From Betaproteobacteria bacterium (GTDB lineage: Bacteria > Pseudomonadota > Gammaproteobacteria > Burkholderiales > SG8-39), in NCBI GenBank assembly GCA_947467405.1, contig CANIIN010000198.1:1-5796 (forward strand): DNA of 5,796 nucleotides, read 5' to 3'. Of the stretch, positions 1 through 5,105 are shown piece after piece. How positions within the stretch are numbered: position 1 is the stretch's first letter; every line of letters starts with the position of its first letter. A program made the position numbers and the translations under genes. The notes under the pieces are model-generated. The model worked only from the letters and a program-made list of their open reading frames with translations. It was not told the origin of the DNA and did no database searches.

Positions 1-328
1 CGCCGATGTGAAGTCAGCCTTTCTGTACGATCCATTCACCTTCCTGGTCATCCTTCAACTGGAAGCACTGGGCATCTGCAAGCCGGGTGAAGGCGGGGCG
101 TTTGTGGAAAGTGGCGGCATCCGGCTGAACGGCAGGCTGCCGGTCAATACGCACGGTGGATTGCTTTCGCAAGCGCACTCCATGTCGGCGTTGAATCATG
201 TCGCCGAGGCCGTCAAGCAGTTGCGCGGGACGGCCGGTCGCGCACAACTCGCGCAGGCTTCGCCACTGGTGATTACCGGCAACGGCGATTTCGGCGACGG
301 CGCCGTAGCGGTGCTGGCATCCGATTAA
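1..328 (+). CDS. Thiolase-like protein (SCP2/lipid-transfer type), C-terminal part
   Basis: The reading frame is open from the left edge (first full codon at 2) to TAA at 326-328, showing the last 108 residues. The visible part matches the C-terminal thiolase fold of the nonspecific lipid-transfer/acetyl-CoA acetyltransferase-like family: an LYDPFTFLVILQLEALG helix, then GEGGAFVESGG, then PVNTHGG (the NTHGG is at nt 146-160), followed by a helix ending in a VAEAVKQLRG-type segment and a glycine-rich final strand. In classical thiolases the region after the HGG-like turn carries a GHPxG motif; here it reads SQAHSMSALNH, as is usual for the lipid-transfer subgroup. That subgroup includes CoA-thioester aldolases of the Ltp2 type as well as uncharacterised members, so cleavage of an acyl-CoA is plausible but unproven. 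The catalytic cysteine region, if present, lies outside the window. Such genes often sit beside a DUF35 OB-fold partner, which would have to be upstream. Confidence 0.85.
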   Translation, partial: ADVKSAFLYDPFTFLVILQLEALGICKPGEGGAFVESGGIRLNGRLPVNTHGGLLSQAHSMSALNHVAEAVKQLRGTAGRAQLAQASPLVITGNGDFGDGAVAVLASD

Positions 329-338
329 AATTGCAGCA

Positions 339-381
339 ACCGGTTTTCTTGCAACGCGCCAAGACGTGGGCGAAAACCGGT
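339..381. repeat. Perfect 10-bp inverted repeat between thiolase and Bug genes
   Basis: ACCGGTTTTC at 339-348 is the exact reverse complement of GAAAACCGGT at 372-381, with a 23-nt loop. It begins 10 nt after the thiolase stop codon. In RNA it would form a 10-bp stem. There is no T-tract after the 3' arm on either strand, so it is not a standard intrinsic terminator. It may be an attenuator, an mRNA-stabilising or processing stem, or two operator half-sites about three helical turns apart. The repeat is certain; its role is inference. Confidence 0.6.
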
Positions 382-411
382 GGCGGGAAGTCCAAGTGGA
401 AGTTCCAGTAA

Positions 412-418
412 AAGGAGG
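412..418 (+). promoter_or_regulatory. Strong ribosome binding site of the first Bug gene
   Basis: AAGGAGG lies 4 nt before ATG 423 and is the best Shine-Dalgarno match seen in the window. It decides the start of the Bug gene in favour of 423 rather than GTG 366 (in frame but upstream of this site) or ATG 486, which has no comparable site. The spacing is slightly short. Confidence 0.7.
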
Positions 419-422
419 CAGC

Positions 423-1466
423 ATGGAGCACACATCCGGTTCAAGCCGAGTCGGGCACATTTGCAACGGGTCGGGTACGGCTGCGATGCGTCGGGGATTG
501 CTGTGGTTCGCTGCGGCGATGGTTGCGACTGCGCTGGCCTTGCACGCGCCACGCGCGCGGGCCCAGGAAGGGCCTTATCCGAGCCGCACCGTCAACGTCA
601 TCACGCCGTACGCATCGATCAGCAGCGGCACCGAGCCTATCATCCGCACCCTGTTGCAGGCGCTGTCGGACAAATATGGGCAGCAGTTTGTCATTGAAAC
701 CCGCGGCGGCGCCAACGGGGCCATCGGCATGGCTGCAGCGGCACACGCCAAGCCCGATGGTTACACGCTGCTGTTCACCAACATCAGCCCCACCACGGTG
801 CTGCCGGTGGTGCAGAAGAACGTGTCCTTCGATGCCGCCAAGGACTTTGCGCCCATCTTCATGATTGGCCGCGGCGAATCTTTCATCATGGCCGGGCCGT
901 CGATGAAGGCGGTGAAGGACATCGGCGAGATCTTCCGCATGGCGAAGGAGAAGCCGGGCACCGTGACCTATTCGGTGGTCGGTGCGGCGCAGCGCCTCAA
1001 TGCGGCGATGCTGGAATCCCTCACCGGCGCCAAGTTCCTGATCGTGCCGTACCCCGGCACCAGCCAGGCCGCCACGGCGCTACTGGGCGGGTTTGTCGAC
1101 CTGGCCGTGGATACCGGAGACGTCAAGGTGCTGTCCAAGGGCGGGGCGGTGCGCGTGATGGCCACCAACAACGCCACGCGCACCAAGGCCAATCCGGACA
1201 TCCCGGCGTCGGCGGAGTACGCGCCGGGATTCGAGAGCCGTGCCTGGCACGGCATCCTTGGTCCGGCCGGCATGCCGCGTGATCGCATCGAGCAACTTCA
1301 CCGCGACCTGACGGCGATCGTGGCCCAACCGAAAACACGGGACCTGATGCTCCGCTACGGCCTCGAGCCGGCGCCCATGAGCCCCGATGAATTTGGCGCC
1401 GTCATCCAGAAAGATCTGCGCAACAACGCCAATCTGGTCAAGCAGTTCAACATCGTGGTCGACTAA
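423..1466 (+). CDS. Tripartite tricarboxylate transporter substrate-binding protein (TctC/Bug family)
   Basis: This is a periplasmic binding protein of 347 residues from ATG 423. An N-terminal export signal is visible: Arg23-Arg24, a hydrophobic stretch at about 26-40, and an ARA|QE cleavage site after residue 47. The mature part shows family landmarks: YPSRTVNVITPYA (52-64), GQQFVIETRGGANGAIG (86-102), KPDGYTLLFTN (110-120), VPYPGTSQA (208-216), GGFVDLAVD (222-230), the WHGILGPAGMP segment (275-285) and a final amphipathic helix. Family members bind small carboxylates or related ligands, either for a TctAB permease or as sensory binders; no permease genes are in the window. ATG 486 would give a more usual length of 326 residues and a compact signal peptide, but the strong ribosome site favours 423. 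The first binding loop reads ASISSGTE, where the family usually has a GGxxD-like loop. The amidohydrolase follows after 35 nt, so the two are probably co-transcribed. The ligand cannot be read from sequence. Confidence 0.9.
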   Translation: MEHTSGSSRVGHICNGSGTAAMRRGLLWFAAAMVATALALHAPRARAQEGPYPSRTVNVITPYASISSGTEPIIRTLLQALSDKYGQQFVIETRGGANGAIGMAAAAHAKPDGYTLLFTNISPTTVLPVVQKNVSFDAAKDFAPIFMIGRGESFIMAGPSMKAVKDIGEIFRMAKEKPGTVTYSVVGAAQRLNAAMLESLTGAKFLIVPYPGTSQAATALLGGFVDLAVDTGDVKVLSKGGAVRVMATNNATRTKANPDIPASAEYAPGFESRAWHGILGPAGMPRDRIEQLHRDLTAIVAQPKTRDLMLRYGLEPAPMSPDEFGAVIQKDLRNNANLVKQFNIVVD

Positions 1467-1501
1467 ACGAAGACCCCCCGAAACCCTCCGGAGAAGAAGT
1501 C

Positions 1502-2674
1502 ATGTCGAAAACCTATCAAGTCATTTCCGCCGACGGCCACTGCGAAGCGGCACCCGATTACTGGCATCCCTATGTGCCCGAAAAGCACCGCGCCCGCGCA
1601 CCGCGGCTCATCGACGTGGCCGAAGGCGGCGTGGCCTGGCAGGTGGAAGGCCAGCCGTTGCGCTATCTCGGGCAGCATGTGACAGGCCGCAACAAGGTGA
1701 AATTTCGCGGCGAGTCCTATCGCAATGCCGATGGATCCTGGCGTGAGGGCTGCGGTCCTGCCGCGCAACGTTTGCGCGAACAGGATCTGGACGGCATCGA
1801 TGCGGAAGTGATGTACCCACCCAGCCTGATCTCGGTGTTCAGTTCGACCATCGCGGACCGTGACGCCTACAAATCAGTCGTGTCGGCGTACAACACTTTC
1901 CTTGCCAAGGACTATTGCTCCGTGGCGCCTGACCGTCTGATCGGCACCGGCATCACGCCGACTTCCGGCATCGACGATGCCGTCGACGAGTTGAAGCGCT
2001 GCAAGGAACTCGGCCTGGCCTGCATGAATTTCACGCAGTTTCCAAACGGCAGCGGCAGCCCGAAACCCGAAGACGACCGCTATTGGGAGGCGGCGTTGAA
2101 GAACGACATGCGGGTCACGCCGCATCTGCGATTCGGCGGCCCGCACAATCCGACGCAGGGCGGCAACACCGGCCTTCAGGGGTTTTCAGCGGCGTTGCAG
2201 CAACGCACAGACAGTCCTTTGCTGTTTTCGATTTCGCAGATGATCGCAAACGGGGTTTTCGATCGCTTTCCGGAGTTGCAGGTCTACGTGGCCGAGACCA
2301 ATGCCAGCTGGGTGCCGAGTTCGCTGTTCTTCCTCGATGACAACTACGAGATCTTCAAGCACTGGTTCGGCGTGACGCTGAAGATGGCGCCGAGCGAATA
2401 CATCCGCAAGCATTTCCTGTTCAGCTTCATTCGCGATCCGCTGGCGATCGGCCTGCGCGATTTCATGCCCAAGGGGTTTGTGGAGAACAACCTGATGTGG
2501 GGCAGCGATTTCCCGCATTCCGTCGGGTCGTTCCCCGACTCGCGGCAATGGATCGAGAAGGTGTTCGCCGGTGCGCCGGCAGACCTTCGCCGCCGCGTGC
2601 TGGTGGATACGCCAGTGCGCTACTTCGGCTTGGATGCCAACAAGGAACTGACGCCCACGCCAGCCGCGAACTGA
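1502..2674 (+). CDS. Amidohydrolase family 2 (COG2159) metal-dependent hydrolase or decarboxylase
   Basis: This 390-residue protein has the TIM-barrel fold of the Amidohydro_2 (PF04909) family, which includes hydrolases and non-oxidative decarboxylases of the ACMSD and gamma-resorcylate decarboxylase type. All four expected metal ligands can be placed: Asp11 and His13 in the N-terminal ADGH motif, His208 in VTPHLRFGG, and Asp336 in MWGSDFPH. Glu265 in VAETNASWVP matches the family's acidic residue on a later strand. The usual DxHxxE signature is altered: Glu15 is one residue early and Ala16 occupies the expected place. GGAG at 1490-1493 lies 8 nt before ATG 1502, supporting this start. There is no signal peptide, so it should act in the cytoplasm. 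It follows the Bug gene in the same direction, suggesting that it processes the ligand that the binder captures or its CoA-free derivative. The reaction is not identifiable from sequence; hydrolase and decarboxylase are both possible. Confidence 0.88.
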   Translation: MSKTYQVISADGHCEAAPDYWHPYVPEKHRARAPRLIDVAEGGVAWQVEGQPLRYLGQHVTGRNKVKFRGESYRNADGSWREGCGPAAQRLREQDLDGIDAEVMYPPSLISVFSSTIADRDAYKSVVSAYNTFLAKDYCSVAPDRLIGTGITPTSGIDDAVDELKRCKELGLACMNFTQFPNGSGSPKPEDDRYWEAALKNDMRVTPHLRFGGPHNPTQGGNTGLQGFSAALQQRTDSPLLFSISQMIANGVFDRFPELQVYVAETNASWVPSSLFFLDDNYEIFKHWFGVTLKMAPSEYIRKHFLFSFIRDPLAIGLRDFMPKGFVENNLMWGSDFPHSVGSFPDSRQWIEKVFAGAPADLRRRVLVDTPVRYFGLDANKELTPTPAAN

Positions 2675-2687
2675 GCACCTGAAACGG

Positions 2688-2727
2688 CCCCCTCGTGACG
2701 CCCGGCGGCATCGGGCTGCAGAGGGGG
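2688..2727 (+). terminator. Nested hairpin after the amidohydrolase, possible terminator
   Basis: CCCCCTC at 2688-2694 pairs perfectly with GAGGGGG at 2721-2727. Inside, GCCCG at 2700-2704 pairs with CGGGC at 2712-2716 around a 7-nt loop. The structure begins 13 nt after the amidohydrolase stop codon. The stem is GC-rich and well placed to end the rightward operon, but no T-tract follows, so it is either a non-canonical terminator or a 3'-end-protecting stem. Confidence 0.4.
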
Positions 2728-2780
2728 AGTGCCCGAAGATGCCCGCCAAATGGGCCTCTACAAGGAGTGGTGATCGCATC

Positions 2781-2794
2781 GCGGTACATACCGC
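2781..2794. promoter_or_regulatory. 14-bp dyad, possible operator
   Basis: GCGGTA and TACCGC form perfect 6-bp arms around a 2-nt centre (CA). The spacing is too tight for a stable RNA hairpin, so a dimeric DNA-binding protein is the more natural reading. Its centre lies 106 bp upstream of the centre of the FNR-type box. No regulator family is recognised from the half-site. Confidence 0.3.
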
Positions 2795-2885
2795 AGGGAT
2801 GCATTGCCTTGCCTTGCTGCAGCCAAATTCCTGTGAATGAAGCTTTTACCTGATCCGCGCCAGCCCGGATGCCACTCGGTTCCGG

Positions 2886-2901
2886 GTTGATGCACATCAA
2901 C
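2886..2901. promoter_or_regulatory. FNR/ANR-type binding box upstream of the radical SAM gene
   Basis: GTTGATGCACATCAAC contains TTGAT-N4-ATCAA at 2887-2900, an exact match to the consensus of FNR, ANR, DNR and FixK-type regulators of the CRP/FNR superfamily, and the dyad extends one further base pair on each side. It lies 90 nt before the radical SAM start. With the -10-like hexamer at 2923-2928, the box centre falls at -41.5 from a predicted start near 2935, the class II activator position. This predicts induction under low oxygen, or by nitric oxide if a DNR-type regulator is used. The motif is seen directly; regulator identity and direction of control are inferred. Confidence 0.72.
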
Positions 2902-2922
2902 GACGCGCTGTCCAGGCAGGGC

Positions 2923-2935
2923 TAGCTTGAGGCAT
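2923..2935 (+). promoter_or_regulatory. Predicted -10 element and transcription start of the radical SAM gene
   Basis: TAGCTT at 2923-2928 keeps the three most important -10 positions (T1, A2, T6). It starts 22 nt after the end of the FNR-type box, which is the spacing found at class II FNR promoters, and puts the transcript start at about 2935, leaving a leader of roughly 55 nt. No good -35 hexamer is present, as expected for an activator-dependent promoter. Confidence 0.45.
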
Positions 2936-2990
2936 TGCTCAGGCATGGCGACGGGTTGTCGTGTAACGGGCGAACGCAGGAATTTCAGCA

Positions 2991-3995
2991 ATGATTACTG
3001 AGCGCATCGACGCCATCACCAGGATTGCTCCGGAACGGCAAATAGCGGCTCCTCCTGCACCCCGCAGCGTCAAGATCGAAGTATCGCCACGCTGCAACTA
3101 CCGCTGCGGATTCTGCGCACTGCGTGTGCGCGAGGTGCAGCCCAAGCATGACATGGACATTGAACTGTTCCGTCGCATCACGCGCGAGATGCGTGAAGCC
3201 GGTGTCGAGGAAATCGGCTTGTTCTACCTTGGCGAATCCTTCATGGCACCGCAGTTGCTGGTCCAGTGCATTCGCCACCTGAAGCGTGAACTGGCCATGC
3301 CCTACGTGTTCCTGACCTCCAATGCGTCGATGGCGGTGCCGCAGGCGGTGGAGGCCTGCATGGCAGAGGGACTCGATTCCCTGAAGTGGTCGGTCAACGC
3401 AGCCGACGAGGAGCAGTTCGAGCGCGTTATGGGGGTTTCTGCTCGCATGTATCGCCGCGCGCTGGAAAATATCCGCTCGGCCTGGGACATCCGCAAGGCG
3501 GGCGGCTACAAGACCGGCCTGTACGCATCATCGATTCAATACGACGGGGCGCAGCAGGCGGCCATGGAAGCGTTGTTGTCCAGCGCGGTTCGGCCTTATG
3601 TCGATGCGCATTACTGGCTGCCGCTTTATTCCATGGGCGCATTTGCCACGCAGCGCGAGGAAACGCTGGGCTATCGGCCGACCGCAGGCAATCAGGGCCG
3701 GATCGGCGCGCTGCGTGAGCCGTTGCCATGCTGGTCCGCGTTCACGGAAGGCCACGTCACGGCAGAAGGCAAACTCTCGGCGTGCTGCTTCGATGCCACC
3801 GCCAACTGGACCATGGGAGACCTGAACAGGAATTCCTTCATGGAGTGCTGGAACAGCAAATCATTTGTCGCGCTGCGTGCGGCTCACTTGCGGCGCGATG
3901 TCACCGGTACGGTGTGCCAGAATTGCGTGGCCTACAGTCCGGCACCGGCGGGAAGTGTCACGGTTTCGCCGCCTGGAAAACGCATGGCCGGCTAA
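2991..3995 (+). CDS. Radical SAM enzyme with short SPASM-like C-terminal domain, substrate unknown
   Basis: This 334-residue protein binds an S-adenosylmethionine-cleaving 4Fe-4S cluster through Cys35, Cys39 and Cys42 (CNYRCGFC). It shows the expected following strands: a GGEP-like motif LGES (80-83), the LTSNAS strand (108-113) and the KWSVNAADEEQFERVMG segment (132-148). The C-terminal part has a SPASM-type pattern: Cys247, Gly260, then Cys265 (fitting C-x9-15-G-x4-C), an MGDLNRNSFMECWNS segment (275-289) and Cys309-x2-Cys312. The further cysteines of full two-cluster SPASM domains are missing, so one auxiliary cluster is likely. SPASM proteins modify peptides, proteins, sugars and other substrates; nothing here chooses among these. 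ATG 2991 has a weak site AGGA 9 nt upstream. The gene stands alone between two unrelated clusters with its own FNR-type promoter. It is convergent with the LLM gene, 41 nt away. Confidence 0.9.
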   Translation: MITERIDAITRIAPERQIAAPPAPRSVKIEVSPRCNYRCGFCALRVREVQPKHDMDIELFRRITREMREAGVEEIGLFYLGESFMAPQLLVQCIRHLKRELAMPYVFLTSNASMAVPQAVEACMAEGLDSLKWSVNAADEEQFERVMGVSARMYRRALENIRSAWDIRKAGGYKTGLYASSIQYDGAQQAAMEALLSSAVRPYVDAHYWLPLYSMGAFATQREETLGYRPTAGNQGRIGALREPLPCWSAFTEGHVTAEGKLSACCFDATANWTMGDLNRNSFMECWNSKSFVALRAAHLRRDVTGTVCQNCVAYSPAPAGSVTVSPPGKRMAG

Positions 3996-4025
3996 CGGCT
4001 TGCTCGGCGGCCATCTGCCGTTGGC
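3991..4025. terminator. Hairpin in the convergent gap, possible bidirectional terminator
   Basis: GCTAACGGC at 3991-3999 pairs with GCCGTTGGC at 4017-4025 over 9 positions, with one T-G wobble and a 17-nt loop. The 5' arm contains the stop codon of the radical SAM gene (3993-3995), and the 3' arm ends 11 nt before the stop codon of the opposing LLM gene. Position and symmetry suit a shared terminator, but neither strand has a clear T-tract, so the role is uncertain. Confidence 0.38.
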
Positions 4026-4036
4026 AACGCCAGTCC

Positions 4037-5062
4037 TCAGCGCACGTGCGGAAATACCTGGTCGGCGATGACGCGCATGCTGCGCATCTGTTCCTGCAGA
4101 TCCTGGGACAGGATGCTGAGGGAGATGTTGCTGACGCCCCATGAAGCGAGCTCATTGAGTCGTTCGGCGCAGTGTCGCGGCGAACCGATGATGGCGAAGC
4201 GATTCACGAGGTAGTCGGTCAAGCCGTACTTGTCCAACAGCGCAGCGTTGAAGGAATGGTCGCCCAATTGCTGGTGCCTGCTGCTTTGATATTCGGCCTG
4301 CAGCCCGCGAAATCCGGCATGCAGGTGCTCGGGCACCATCTTGTCGTGAAGGGAATGCCGAAAGGCGCGGTTGGCCGTGCCGGCCAGCGAGAACTTCACG
4401 GCTTCGACGCCTTGTTCCATGTCGTCGCAGAGTTGGAACACGGCGATCCAATGCAACGAAACGGAGTCCGGATCGCGACCGGCTTCCAAAGCTCCCTTTC
4501 GCACCGTGGCGATGCTGCGTTCGACCACTTCCCGGGTCAGTCCGTTGTACAGCACCGCACCGTCTGCCATCTGTCCGGCCAGATACTGTGTCCTGGGTCC
4601 TTCCGCGCAAAGATGCACCGGCACTGACTGCACCGCCCAGCTCATCTGCAGGGACTGGCCCTGATACGTCACCGTCTCACCAGCACAAAGTCCGCGCACT
4701 GCCCGGGCGTACGCTTCGACTTCAGCCATCTTCGCGCGCGGTTGCCCGATATTGGCGACCGCACTGTCACCGCTGCCGAGCGCATAACGGAATCGTCCGC
4801 CTGATAGGGCCTGAACGCTCTCCATGGCCGCCGCCGCGGCAACCGGGTGCCGCGTCAACGGATTGGTGCCGGCTACGCTGAGCTGCAGCCGACGGGAATG
4901 CTGTGCGGCAATGGTCAACGTGACGAAAGGGTCGGCCCACAGGTTGGACGAATCGCCCGTGCCAACTCCATCGAAACCGGTGGACTCGGCCATGCGTACC
5001 CACTCAGGGTAATGCCGGTAATCCTTCGGGATGGATCCGATTTCGAAGCGCATGGAACTCAT
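4037..5062 (-). CDS. LLM-class flavin-dependent oxidoreductase (luciferase-like monooxygenase)
   Basis: This 341-residue protein matches the bacterial luciferase-like/F420-type TIM-barrel family (PF00296). Landmarks are AESTGFDGVGTGDSSNLWADP (25-45), TNPLTRHPVAAAAAMESVQALSGGRF (66-91), the flavin phosphate-site-like GSGDSAVANIG (96-106), VRGLCAGETVTYQG (122-135), PVHLCAEGPRTQYLAGQMADGAVL (149-171) and a C-terminal FAIIGSPRHCAERLNEL segment that is typical of the family. Members oxidise or reduce small substrates with FMN or F420; in a betaproteobacterium FMN with a separate reductase is the more likely arrangement. The gene lies 43 nt downstream of the second Bug gene, on the same strand, so it may act on the bound or imported compound. 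ATG 5062 has no good ribosome site and its first base is inside a predicted hairpin; ATG 5053 (Met4) is a credible alternative start. The substrate is not recognisable. Confidence 0.88.
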   Translation of the reverse strand: MSSMRFEIGSIPKDYRHYPEWVRMAESTGFDGVGTGDSSNLWADPFVTLTIAAQHSRRLQLSVAGTNPLTRHPVAAAAAMESVQALSGGRFRYALGSGDSAVANIGQPRAKMAEVEAYARAVRGLCAGETVTYQGQSLQMSWAVQSVPVHLCAEGPRTQYLAGQMADGAVLYNGLTREVVERSIATVRKGALEAGRDPDSVSLHWIAVFQLCDDMEQGVEAVKFSLAGTANRAFRHSLHDKMVPEHLHAGFRGLQAEYQSSRHQQLGDHSFNAALLDKYGLTDYLVNRFAIIGSPRHCAERLNELASWGVSNISLSILSQDLQEQMRSMRVIADQVFPHVR

Positions 5063-5102
5063 GTCCGTTCGGCAACTTGCGTAGTTGGCATGTGAACGGA
5101 CA
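5062..5102 (-). promoter_or_regulatory. Nested hairpin filling the Bug-LLM gap and touching the LLM start codon
   Basis: TGTCCGTTC at 5062-5070 is the exact reverse complement of GAACGGACA at 5094-5102, giving a 9-bp stem around 23 nt. Within it CAACT (5073-5077) pairs with AGTTG (5083-5087) around a 5-nt loop. In the leftward transcript the second arm covers the place of the ribosome site and ends on the A of ATG 5062. It could gate LLM translation, separate Bug from LLM expression, or stop part of the transcription. No T-tract follows. The pairing is seen; the role is inference. Confidence 0.5.
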
Positions 5103-5105
5103 ACA

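Larger units (their letters stand above)
2675..2990. other. 316-nt non-coding region with hairpin, dyads and promoter
   Basis: This is the only long stretch without a supported gene. It contains, in order, a nested hairpin (2688-2727), a 14-bp dyad (2781-2794), an FNR-type box (2886-2901), a -10-like hexamer (2923-2928) and a weak ribosome site AGGA at 2978-2981, 9 nt before the radical SAM start. AGGCA occurs three times, at 2914, 2930 and 2941. Only very short open frames occur; the best is 33 codons at 2739-2840 and is not called. Confidence 0.7.

Noticed and set aside
398..406. Small GGAA-G-TTCC palindrome and repeated GGAAGT before the first Bug ribosome site
   Set aside because: The arms are only four or five bases and such matches are common by chance; no regulator motif is recognised.
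366..422. GTG 366 as an upstream start for the first Bug gene
   Set aside because: It would place 19 extra residues before ATG 423 and put the strong AAGGAGG site inside the coding region; it also overlaps the inverted repeat.
14..466. 150-codon minus-strand open frame across the thiolase end and the first Bug start
   Set aside because: It is antisense to recognisable thiolase and Bug coding sequence, with no family match and no convincing ribosome site.
1486..1493. CTCCGGAG palindrome over the amidohydrolase ribosome site
   Set aside because: It has no loop and cannot form a hairpin. It mostly follows from a GGAG site preceded by CTCC.
2186..2779. 197-codon open frame on the minus strand
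   Set aside because: It lies mostly antisense to the well-supported amidohydrolase, and its arginine-, histidine- and alanine-rich translation is typical of a shadow frame in GC-rich DNA.
2739..2840. 33-codon open frame with GGAG 9 nt upstream, containing two cysteines, near the radical SAM gene: a possible RiPP precursor
   Set aside because: It ends upstream of the predicted FNR-type promoter, so it would not be co-transcribed with the radical SAM gene. Its GGAG is part of the GC-rich hairpin arm and the peptide has no recognisable leader or repeated core. Conservation in relatives would be needed to revive it.
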